Source: Nitrospiraceae bacterium
Lineage (GTDB): Bacteria > Nitrospirota > Nitrospiria > Nitrospirales > Nitrospiraceae
DNA length: 6,802 nt
NCBI GenBank assembly: GCA_005793285.1
Contig: SXPO01000110.1
Span: forward strand, 1-6,802
Direction: 5' to 3'
Shown: one piece after another, positions 1-6,156 of the stretch
Position numbering within the stretch: position 1 is the first letter of the stretch
Layout of the letters: every line of letters starts with the position of its first letter
Notes under the pieces: model-generated
Told to the model about the DNA's origin: nothing
Seen by the model: the letters and a program-made list of their open reading frames with translations, nothing else
Database searches by the model: none
Translations under genes and position numbers: made by a program

Positions 1-720
1 CTCAGAGACAAGCTTTTATACAACCTTCTGATCTTCGCGTTGTTGATGATCGGCAGTTCCCTTCTGCTCATGCGGCTGACACTGGGCGAGTTCCACCGGC
101 TGCTGCTGGACATCGGGCTTGGTAGTGTAAACATGTTCAGTGTCCTGATTGCCATTTTTGTCGGCATTGGATTGGTCAGCAAGGAAATCGACAAGAAAAC
201 GATCTATACCATCGTATCCAAGCCGGTCGCCCGGTTTGAATTTCTTCTTGGAAAGTTTTTTGGGCTCACCCTTACCTTGTTCGTGAACATGCTTATTATG
301 ACGGCCGGTCTACTCGCTCTGCTCTTGGCCCAAAGTGTGCCAATCGAAGCGGTCCTCTTTAAGGCCATCGGGCTCATTTTACTCGAATGTATGGTGGTGA
401 CCGCCGTCGCACTCCTGTGCTCAACCTTTACCAGCGCGACCCTGAGTGCGATCTTCACCTTGGCCGTCTATGTGATCGGCCACGTAACGCCTGATCTCAA
501 AACGTTCGGTCAGAAAATGGACGGCTTTAGACGAAATGTGCTGGAAGGAATGTACTACCTACTGCCCAACCTGGAGCGATTTAACCTCAAAGGGCATGTC
601 ACACATCAATTCGATGTGCCTCTCAACGAGTTGCTGTTGATTGTCGCATACGGCATGGCCTATACCGCCTTCCTGCTCCTGCTTGCCTCCGTCATTTTTC
701 AGCAGCGCGACTTCCGCTGA
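1..720 (+). CDS. ABC-2 type transporter permease subunit (5'-truncated)
   Basis: This is the C-terminal 239 residues of an integral membrane permease. The reading frame is open to base 1, so the start lies outside the window and the TTG/ATG codons near base 40 are internal. The visible part starts with an L-R-D-K-L-L-Y-N segment typical of NosY-like ABC-2 permeases. Hydrophobic segments sit at about residues 5-25, 43-60, 86-110, 118-141, 147-162 and 209-233. A cytoplasmic loop (about 60-85) carries the family hallmark K-E-I-D-K-K-T-I-Y-T-I-V-S-K-P-V. The protein ends in F-Q-Q-R-D-F, another common ending in this family. Such subunits work with a separate ATP-binding protein, whose gene would be expected just upstream. 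The substrate cannot be told from this part; NosY-like proteins act in copper-enzyme maturation, but many relatives are uncharacterised exporters. Confidence 0.85.
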   Translation, partial: LRDKLLYNLLIFALLMIGSSLLLMRLTLGEFHRLLLDIGLGSVNMFSVLIAIFVGIGLVSKEIDKKTIYTIVSKPVARFEFLLGKFFGLTLTLFVNMLIMTAGLLALLLAQSVPIEAVLFKAIGLILLECMVVTAVALLCSTFTSATLSAIFTLAVYVIGHVTPDLKTFGQKMDGFRRNVLEGMYYLLPNLERFNLKGHVTHQFDVPLNELLLIVAYGMAYTAFLLLLASVIFQQRDFR

Positions 721-726
721 TTTTTT
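703..726 (+). terminator. Weak candidate intrinsic terminator at the permease stop codon
   Basis: CAGCG (703-707) and CGCTG (715-719) can form a 5-bp stem with a 7-nt loop, followed by A and six T (721-726). The stem overlaps the last codons and the TGA stop. It is short for a strong terminator, so this is a candidate only. Confidence 0.35.
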
Positions 727-762
727 GCTAAACTGGTAGGGGACTGGCTCCGTCGTCTAGGA

Positions 763-797
763 TGGTGCCTGTCCCGGCTCAAATGGGACAGACACCA
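763..797. repeat. Long imperfect inverted repeat between convergent genes (REP-like or bidirectional terminator)
   Basis: TGGTGCCTGTCCC (763-775) pairs with GGGACAGACACCA (785-797) across a 9-nt loop. The stem is 13 bp with a single C-A mismatch (768 and 792). It lies in the 105-bp gap between the permease stop and the ilvD stop, where both transcripts end. No T-run follows the stem on either strand, which argues against a simple intrinsic terminator. A nearby GGGGACTGG (739-747) resembles one arm. The look is that of a dispersed REP-type palindrome, but only one copy is visible here. Confidence 0.55.
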
Positions 798-825
798 CAT
801 GTGGAAGAGTGGCATGTCTCACACT

Positions 826-2499
826 TCAGCTCGTGACGGCGCCTTCCGAGGCCGAGGAGACGTGCCGGGCGTATTTGGCCATGACACCGGAGGTATAGCG
901 AGGACGCGGCCGTTTGACTTTTTTAAGCCTGGCCGCAATTTCCTTCTGCGTGAGGTTCACATCCAGTCGGCGTTTGGCAATATCGAAGGTAATCCGGTCG
1001 CCGTTTCTAATTGCGGCAATGGGACCACCTTTCACGGCTTCCGGAGCGACGTGGCCGGCCATCAGTCCGTGCGTTGCCCCGGAGAATCGCCCGTCGGTCA
1101 ACAATGCTACGGAATCGCCGAGTCCTGCTCCGACAATCGCAGCGGTAACTCCCAGCATCTCGCGCATACCCGGTCCTCCCGATGGACCTTCGTACCGAAT
1201 CACCACCACATCTCCAGCCTTAATGTGTCCGGATTTGACTGCGACGAAGGCATCTTCTTCACGATCGTAGACCTTTGCCGGGCCTTGGAATTTCATCATG
1301 GAATGCCCGGCGACCTTGACCACGCAACCTTCCGGCGCAAGATTGCCTTTCAGGATGACCATGCCGCCAGTCGGCTTGATCGGGCTTGATAATGGACGAA
1401 GCACCTGCTGGTCTCGCGTCTCACTAGCCGTCTTCGCTTCTTCTCCAATGGTACGTCCTGTCACGGTTGGCTGATTTCCGTGAAGAATGCCTGCATCGAG
1501 CAAGCGTTTGGCTACCAACGTTGTGCCCCCAGCCGCATAGAGATCGGCGGCAGTAAACCGTCCACCAGGTTTGAGATCGGCGAGCAATGGGACTTTACGA
1601 TTGATCTTGTCGAAATCGTCGATGGTCAGTTTAATCCCCATTTCGCGCGCCACTGCGAGAAGATGGAGCACGGCATTGGTCGATCCACCCGTTGTTGCAA
1701 CTGCAGCAATCGCATTCTCCAGTGATTTACGGGTGATGATCTGTTTGGGCCTGAGATTCTGTTTAATCAATTCCATGACCATCTTGCCGCTCTCGAAGGC
1801 CACATCATCCTTCTGCTGATCCATCGCAGGCACACCGTTACGTCCCATGGGTGAGATGCCCAGAAATTCAAAGGCGATTGCCATGGTATTGGCCGTAAAC
1901 TGCCCGCCGCATGCTCCGGGACCGGGACATGCGTGGTCTTCGAGATCTTTCAGCTCAGCGTTGGTCATATGGCCGGAAGCATGTTTGCCGACGGCTTCGA
2001 AAACATCCTGAATCGTAACATCGTGCCCTTGGAATGTTCCGGGCATGATCGAACCTCCGTAGAGCATGACAGATGGCAAATTCAGCCTGGCAAGCGCCAT
2101 GACTGTGCCAGGAATCGTCTTATCGCAGCCGGACAGAGCAACGACCGCATCAAACAAGTGGCCGCGCGCGACCAATTCAATCGAGTCCGCAATGACTTCA
2201 CGGCTGATGAGCGACGCCTTCATGCCCTCAGTTCCCATCGAGATGCCGTCCGAGACCGCAATTGTGTTGTACTCGATCGGTGTTCCACCGGCGGCGCGAA
2301 TGCCGGCTTTAACCCGTTCCGACAGTCTGCGGAGGTGGTAGTTGCATGGCATAACCTCAATCCAGGTGTTGGCCACCCCGACGAGAGGCTTGGATAAATC
2401 ATCGTCGGTAAACCCCACGGCTTTCAGCATCGCTCGAGCCGGAGCCCGAGAAGGTCCAACCAGCAGATCATGACTGTTCAGTATCAGCTCTTTCGGCAT
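826..2499 (-). CDS. ilvD: Dihydroxy-acid dehydratase
   Basis: Converts 2,3-dihydroxy-isovalerate and 2,3-dihydroxy-3-methylvalerate to the 2-oxo acids of valine and isoleucine synthesis, in the cytoplasm, using an iron-sulfur cluster and Mg2+. The 557-residue product has the usual family length. Cluster-ligand cysteines are seen at C52 (M-P-C-N-Y-H), C125 (S-G-C-D-K-T-I-P-G, the first IlvD/Edd signature, with D126 and K127 for metal binding) and C197 (G-A-C-G-G-Q-F). The second signature A-L-L-T-D-G-R-F-S-G-A-T-H-G is at 465-478, with the likely catalytic S473. The ATG at 2497-2499 begins M-P-K-E-L. The frame stays open to 2712, but that extra 71 residues is low-complexity sequence read antisense to the neighbouring gene. 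AAGGA lies 14 nt and GAGG 2 nt before the ATG, so the ribosome site is not ideal. It is the last gene of the minus-strand cluster. Whether the cluster is [4Fe-4S] or [2Fe-2S] cannot be read here. Confidence 0.96.
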   Translation of the reverse strand: MPKELILNSHDLLVGPSRAPARAMLKAVGFTDDDLSKPLVGVANTWIEVMPCNYHLRRLSERVKAGIRAAGGTPIEYNTIAVSDGISMGTEGMKASLISREVIADSIELVARGHLFDAVVALSGCDKTIPGTVMALARLNLPSVMLYGGSIMPGTFQGHDVTIQDVFEAVGKHASGHMTNAELKDLEDHACPGPGACGGQFTANTMAIAFEFLGISPMGRNGVPAMDQQKDDVAFESGKMVMELIKQNLRPKQIITRKSLENAIAAVATTGGSTNAVLHLLAVAREMGIKLTIDDFDKINRKVPLLADLKPGGRFTAADLYAAGGTTLVAKRLLDAGILHGNQPTVTGRTIGEEAKTASETRDQQVLRPLSSPIKPTGGMVILKGNLAPEGCVVKVAGHSMMKFQGPAKVYDREEDAFVAVKSGHIKAGDVVVIRYEGPSGGPGMREMLGVTAAIVGAGLGDSVALLTDGRFSGATHGLMAGHVAPEAVKGGPIAAIRNGDRITFDIAKRRLDVNLTQKEIAARLKKVKRPRPRYTSGVMAKYARHVSSASEGAVTS

Positions 2500-2581
2500 A
2501 GCCTCTGTACGCGTCCTTTCTTTTCGTGCTCGTCTTATACTGCTATCAGGGTCGATCGTGATGGAGTGCCAGACTGCAACA

Positions 2582-3223
2582 CTATTGTACAGACATGTTG
2601 CTGGGTGGAGTGGGCGGTGCGGCCTCACCATACCCCGCATGGGGATTCTTGCCATGGGGATTGGCGCCATAGGGCATGCCGCCGCCATGTGGATTGCCAT
2701 GGCCCATGCCACTATCTTTGTGCTGATGTATCACCTTGTCGTGTTCAGTCTTTTCCTTCTCACGCTGCTCCGGTGTTAACACCGCCATCACGTCGCGCCG
2801 CATTTTGATCGAGGTCAAGCGAAGCAATACTTGTAGACCTTCGCTCTGTTTCAGTTTCGTTTCGATTGCCGCAATATCCGACTTGTCATCATCGGTGAGG
2901 GACTTCAGCTCACGCTCGGCGATTTGAATCTCAGCCTCTGTCTTGATACGAACCTTGTCCAGACTCAATTGGAAGTCGTTCAGTTTCGCGACTTGGTCCG
3001 CCGTCAACCCGATGTCCTTTTCATGCTTGAGCAAGTGCCGGATCAAATGGCCGGTTCCACTATGCATCATGCCTTTCCCGTAGCCACCCGTTGCACCCTG
3101 TCCACCATGGCCTCCGGCATGGCCGTAGCTGGGATCATTCGCCCATGCCCCGGCACCCCCCACGGTCAGCATAAACACCGCTGCAACAGCACCTGAGACG
3201 ATCGTCTTTGTCGCTCGCTTCAT
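2582..3223 (-). CDS. Exported Spy/CpxP-like protein with Gly/His-rich ends
   Basis: A 213-residue secreted protein. Residues 1-28 form a Sec signal peptide (K-R, a hydrophobic core, then A-W-A before N-D), so the mature protein should be periplasmic. A Gly/His-rich linker (about 31-60) leads into a charged helical core (about 61-165) with two LTxxQ-type motifs, L-T-A-D-Q at 73-77 and L-T-P-E-Q at 149-153. That motif pair is the hallmark of the Spy/CpxP family of periplasmic chaperones and metal-stress proteins. The C-terminal tail (166-213) is rich in Gly, His, Met and Pro, with three N-P-H units at 177, 188 and 193. Metal binding by these histidines is inference. The start is fixed by a strong AAGGAGG 5 nt before the ATG; an upstream in-frame ATG at 3247 would place that site inside the gene. 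It lies 112 bp after dnaJ and 82 bp before ilvD. Exact function unknown. Confidence 0.8.
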   Translation of the reverse strand: MKRATKTIVSGAVAAVFMLTVGGAGAWANDPSYGHAGGHGGQGATGGYGKGMMHSGTGHLIRHLLKHEKDIGLTADQVAKLNDFQLSLDKVRIKTEAEIQIAERELKSLTDDDKSDIAAIETKLKQSEGLQVLLRLTSIKMRRDVMAVLTPEQREKEKTEHDKVIHQHKDSGMGHGNPHGGGMPYGANPHGKNPHAGYGEAAPPTPPSNMSVQ

Positions 3224-3228
3224 ACACT

Positions 3229-3235
3229 CCTCCTT
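3229..3235 (-). promoter_or_regulatory. Strong Shine-Dalgarno of the Spy-like gene
   Basis: On the minus strand AAGGAGG lies 5 nt before the ATG at 3221-3223. It is the best ribosome-binding site in the window and decides the start in favour of the 213-residue product. It suggests this gene is translated at a high rate. Confidence 0.8.
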
Positions 3236-3335
3236 CATCAGGCACATAAATCAGAATTGACTCGCCATGTACGCACCGTAGCTTGCCATACAGACCGGGG
3301 CAACGCAAGCAATCGCCATGCGCTAAATCGTATAC

Positions 3336-4358
3336 CTATCCTTGTTGAGCTTTGACAATCAACTCCGCTCGCGGATCCTGATGGGGCTGCCGAGCGAGTT
3401 GTTCATACAGTACCCGTTCCTCATTGGACAGGGATGCAGGCATCACGATTTGTAGGGTGAGGAATAGATCGCCATGGGTGCCGGTTGCCGCAGGAAGGCC
3501 CTTTCCCTTGAGACGCAGTTTGCTGTCTGCTCGACTGCCGGCCGGAACTTTGACTCGCACCGGTTCCCCTAGCGTCGGGGCCATCACCTCGCCGCCCAGA
3601 GCGGCTTCCCAGGGCCAGACGGGGAGGGTAGCATGGAGATCGCTGCCTTGCCGGCGAAATATCTCGTCCTCGTTAATGGAGACATGAAGGTAGAGGTCTC
3701 CGCGCTTTCCGCCGTTGCTGCCAGGCTGGCCTTTTCCACCTACGCGCACTCTGGTTCCGTCGAGCACACCGGCTGGAACTCTGACGTCGATTGTCGTTGG
3801 TTCCATGCTGCTGCCAGATCCATGACAGACTTGACAGGGACGGCCCCGAAACGATCCGCTCCCTCGGCAGGATCTACAGGACACCGGCTCCATGAGGGAG
3901 ACCCGCTTCGTCACGCCGGACAGCACTTCCCGCAACGACAGCGCGACGTCGGTTTCCACATCTTCGCCGTGCGTGGCAAATCCTCGTGGAGCGCTGGCTC
4001 GCGCGCCGCCGCCGAAGAGATTCTCAAAGATGTCTGAGAAATCTCCTGTGCCGTACCCTGTGCCAGTCCTGCCGCCGAATCCGCCCCCGCTCTGGCGGCG
4101 TGCCTGCTCAAAGGCCTCGGCCTGTTCCCATTGCGAACCATACTGATCGTATTTTTTCCGCTTGTCAGGATCAGACAGCACTTCCTGTGCTTCATTGAGT
4201 TCTTTGAACTTCCGTTCCATCTCGATTTTTTTCGTGCCAGCATGGAGATCGGGATGGTACTGGCGGGCGAGACGCCGATAGGCTTTTTTAATATCGTCGG
4301 CGGAGGCTTCCCGTGATAGGCCGAGGATCTGGTAATAGTCGCGTGAGGGAGAGGCCAT
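3336..4358 (-). CDS. DnaJ-family co-chaperone with reduced zinc finger
   Basis: A cytoplasmic Hsp40 that should stimulate DnaK ATPase and hand over unfolded clients. The 340-residue protein has an N-terminal J domain (about 6-74) with the essential H-P-D at 35-37, then a Gly/Phe-rich linker (about 91-118) containing D-I-F-E-N-L-F-G-G. Next come only two CxxCxGxG motifs, C161/C164 and C175/C178, where classical DnaJ has four. Two C-terminal substrate-binding domains follow, marked by V-P-A-G-V-L-D-G-T (194-202) and V-P-A-G-S-R (271-276). It is about 35 residues shorter than a typical DnaJ, mostly from the missing zinc-finger half, so it lies between DnaJ and the zinc-free CbpA type. The ATG at 4358 is 18 bp past the thiolase stop, with only a weak AGG before it, which suggests translational coupling. 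No dnaK or grpE is nearby, so it is probably an accessory copy. The gene name (dnaJ or cbpA-like) is left open. Confidence 0.92.
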   Translation of the reverse strand: MASPSRDYYQILGLSREASADDIKKAYRRLARQYHPDLHAGTKKIEMERKFKELNEAQEVLSDPDKRKKYDQYGSQWEQAEAFEQARRQSGGGFGGRTGTGYGTGDFSDIFENLFGGGARASAPRGFATHGEDVETDVALSLREVLSGVTKRVSLMEPVSCRSCRGSGSFRGRPCQVCHGSGSSMEPTTIDVRVPAGVLDGTRVRVGGKGQPGSNGGKRGDLYLHVSINEDEIFRRQGSDLHATLPVWPWEAALGGEVMAPTLGEPVRVKVPAGSRADSKLRLKGKGLPAATGTHGDLFLTLQIVMPASLSNEERVLYEQLARQPHQDPRAELIVKAQQG

Positions 4359-4376
4359 CCATTTGCCTGTATGGTG

Positions 4377-5321
4377 TCAGTGCGGGACAGCGCTTTTCGC
4401 CCGCGCCATGAGTTTGCAGTACGAACAACTTTCAGCGGTCGTCGGCTGACCGCATGACATGCAGGGATGCAGCATCGCCCGGTCTTTTTCAGCCATTGTA
4501 GTCGGCGCGGGAGCGGCGCCTTGTTTGCGCTGTTTCTCCAAAAACCCCCAATAGAAATATTGCTTCGTGCCGGGAGATTCAGTCTCCAGCCTGTTCAAGA
4601 CCTCCTTATAGAGGAGCGTTCTCGCCCCTTGAGCCATTGGACATTCATCTACGATGTAATCGATTTTATTTAAGACGCAATAGGCAGCCAGCTCACGTTC
4701 CGTCAATCGATAGAGCGGTTTCACTTTCTTAGCAAAACCTTCCACAGAAGCGGGCAAACTGGGGCCCTGTTTGTCCAGATATTCCTCTTGCCAATGCAGC
4801 ACATTGCCGAGGAGGCGAGCGGCTTCGTCATCGAGATTATGGCCGGTGGCCATGACGTCATACTCTTTTTCAATCGCTGCCCGGTTAAACTGGTAGCGTT
4901 TGATTGTGCCGCACGTCGAGCAGGTAGGGCGATGGACCAGCTGGGCCAGTTCTTTGATACCGGCGCCCGCTTCCTGCTCAACCGTATGGCTGTGCAATGT
5001 CGAACCCAGTGGCGCGGCAATCATCTTTGCATAGTGCTGGACTTTGTCATGCGATCGCTCCGAATAGCCCGTGATGCCCAAGTTCACATATAACGCGTCA
5101 GCGCGGTAACCGAGGGTAAGGAGAATATGCCAGAGCGCCAGGCTGTCTTTGCCGCCAGAGACAGCCACAAGTATGCGATCGTCCGGGCCGAACATCGCTT
5201 GCGACTTGATCGCCTTCGCCACTTGATCGTGGACGAAATAATTGAAACAGAGCTTGCAAAATGCGGCATTATGCCGTGGCAGCTTCATGACGGCTTTTGT
5301 TTTGCACTTCGTGCAATTCAT
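4377..5321 (-). CDS. PP-loop tRNA 2-thiolation enzyme (TtuA/Ncs6/TtcA superfamily)
   Basis: A 314-residue ATP pyrophosphatase expected to adenylate a tRNA pyrimidine and replace its 2-oxygen with sulfur. In order it has an N-terminal zinc-ribbon-like set C3, C6, C22, C25; the PP-loop S-G-G-K-D-S at 55-60; C134 and C137 in P-T-C-S-T-C-G; the A-T-G-H-N-L-D-D-E-A motif (158-167); C227 in D-E-C-P-M; and a C-terminal zinc-ribbon-like set C287, C290, C299, C302. The two flanking zinc sites plus three central cysteines match the TtuA/Ncs6 branch, in which the central trio holds a [4Fe-4S] cluster. TtcA of E. coli lacks the flanking zinc sites. TtuA makes 2-thio-ribothymidine at position 54, Ncs6 acts on U34, and the sequence alone does not say which applies. 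It is the first gene of the minus-strand cluster, 18 bp from dnaJ. No clear Shine-Dalgarno precedes the ATG. Confidence 0.9.
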   Translation of the reverse strand: MNCTKCKTKAVMKLPRHNAAFCKLCFNYFVHDQVAKAIKSQAMFGPDDRILVAVSGGKDSLALWHILLTLGYRADALYVNLGITGYSERSHDKVQHYAKMIAAPLGSTLHSHTVEQEAGAGIKELAQLVHRPTCSTCGTIKRYQFNRAAIEKEYDVMATGHNLDDEAARLLGNVLHWQEEYLDKQGPSLPASVEGFAKKVKPLYRLTERELAAYCVLNKIDYIVDECPMAQGARTLLYKEVLNRLETESPGTKQYFYWGFLEKQRKQGAAPAPTTMAEKDRAMLHPCMSCGQPTTAESCSYCKLMARAKSAVPH

Positions 5322-5504
5322 ACTGCAGGATCATACGAGCAGCCCGGGATGAATGCAAACGTCTTTACGTATATGAAAGCTGAGTCGGTGAGATGAAGTC
5401 GAAATAGTAATCTGGTATGGTACATGGTGGATGGTAGTGGAGTAGACGCCATCATAATGAAGGCGTAAAGAATCATAAGTTGACATAATCAATCTTATCA
5501 GAAT
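5322..5504. other. Divergent intergenic region
   Basis: This 183-bp gap separates the start of the minus-strand cluster from the plus-strand TrkA-C-like gene, so promoters in both directions are expected. On the plus strand TTGACA stands at 5480-5485 and a CATAAT at 5484-5489, but they overlap and cannot serve as one -35/-10 pair. A -10 placed 17-18 bp after TTGACA (ATATGA or TATGAG, 5503-5509) would fall on the start codon. No convincing sigma-70 pair was found on the minus strand. The region also holds three tandem 7-bp repeats. Confidence 0.5.
5417..5437. repeat. Three tandem 7-bp direct repeats
   Basis: ATGGTAC (5417-5423), ATGGTGG (5424-5430) and ATGGTAG (5431-5437) lie head to tail with the consensus ATGGTRS. 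A weaker related unit ATCTGGT precedes them at 5410-5416. Their position mid-way between divergent genes would suit a regulator site, but a chance low-complexity GT-rich stretch is possible. Confidence 0.45.
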
Positions 5505-6143
5505 ATGAGTCTCGAATTCTTCGGCCGCCTGCACAAGGAACTGTCGATCACCGGCAGCGCGTTGTATGAAGTAGTCCTCTCGATTTCTGAGCGTGTGAAT
5601 CGCAAGACCCAGATTATTCGTCTTCACTGGCACGCGTCAGGAGTCCTTCAACGGATCGATGCGGTTACCGCCGAGGTTGGCCGACAAGTCGTCGATCACG
5701 TCGACCGCCCATTCTCAAACCAGAACCAGCCGGACTCTGCACTGGATACGACCGTGTCGCGCGCGGCGGCCCGTGTACAGGAACTGAAGCGGTCCTTGAC
5801 GCAGATCGATGGACAAATTCGCGAACTTAAACTTGAAGCAATCCATGAGGATTCTCTTAGGCTTCAGCATGACTTAACGGTTCGGTCTGCCAAGATTGAG
5901 CGACTGACGGTTACCAGGCATGCAGCTGCCGTCGGCCAAGCCATCAGTGCCATGCCTCGATTGTCCTCGGTCCATATTGCATCCGTCTTACGAGGGCCAT
6001 TCTTACTTGCTCCGTCTGAGGGGCTGATCTTCCGGACCGACGATATCGTCGTCTTAATTGGAGTAGAATCCGAGCTAGACCGACTGGTGACATGGTTTAC
6101 CAGCCAACGCACAGTCAATGCTGCGACAACGACATCGGCCTAG
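5505..6143 (+). CDS. Small TrkA-C (RCK_C)-like domain protein with coiled-coil middle
   Basis: A 212-residue protein with no signal peptide or membrane segment, so probably cytoplasmic. The N-terminal part (1-70) is not recognised. Residues about 83-145 are charged and heptad-like, probably a coiled coil. The end (about 155-198), with V-H-I-A-S-V-L-R-G, then A-P-S-E-G-L-I-F-R-T-D-D-I-V-V-L-I-G and E-L-D-R-L, fits the second half of a TrkA-C/RCK_C domain, a small ligand-binding fold of K+ channel and transporter regulators. The NAD-binding TrkA-N domain that usually comes first is absent. The ATG at 5505 is the first start after an in-frame TGA at 5481-5483. It has no Shine-Dalgarno, so a start further in (for example GTG at 5595) is possible. 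The HtrA gene follows 13 bp later, suggesting an operon. Role unknown; regulation of a transporter or a stress sensor is speculation. Confidence 0.68.
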   Translation: MSLEFFGRLHKELSITGSALYEVVLSISERVNRKTQIIRLHWHASGVLQRIDAVTAEVGRQVVDHVDRPFSNQNQPDSALDTTVSRAAARVQELKRSLTQIDGQIRELKLEAIHEDSLRLQHDLTVRSAKIERLTVTRHAAAVGQAISAMPRLSSVHIASVLRGPFLLAPSEGLIFRTDDIVVLIGVESELDRLVTWFTSQRTVNAATTTSA

Positions 6144-6146
6144 ACT

Positions 6147-6151
6147 GAGGG
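6147..6151 (+). promoter_or_regulatory. Shine-Dalgarno of the HtrA gene, supporting a TTG start
   Basis: GAGGG stands 5 nt before TTG at 6157-6159. The only in-frame ATG upstream (6118) has no such site and lies inside the preceding gene, so this site favours TTG as the start. Confidence 0.6.
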
Positions 6152-6156
6152 CACAG

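Noticed and set aside
799..2397. Plus-strand open frames opposite ilvD (for example 799-1389 and 1933-2397)
   Set aside because: They are antisense shadows of a clearly conserved gene, with no recognisable domain.
2500..2581. TATAAG-like -10 box before ilvD on the minus strand
   Set aside because: No -35 box at a suitable distance; the nearest TTGCAG is about 34 bp away.
2500..2712. N-terminal extension of IlvD by 71 residues to an ATG at 2712
   Set aside because: The extra sequence is low-complexity, antisense-frame overlap with the tail of the Spy-like gene, and does not resemble any IlvD N-terminus. M-P-K-E-L at 2499 fits the family start.
3255..3282. TTGACT followed about 16 bp later by TAGCTT on the plus strand, resembling a promoter
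   Set aside because: No plus-strand gene lies downstream; the next 2 kb is coding on the minus strand, and the -10 match is poor.
3633..4037. Plus-strand open frame opposite dnaJ
   Set aside because: It is antisense to conserved DnaJ domains and its translation shows no family features.
5331..5633. Minus-strand 100-residue open frame across the divergent gap
   Set aside because: It overlaps the start of the TrkA-C-like gene, has no clear ribosome site or motif, and would fill the only space for promoters.
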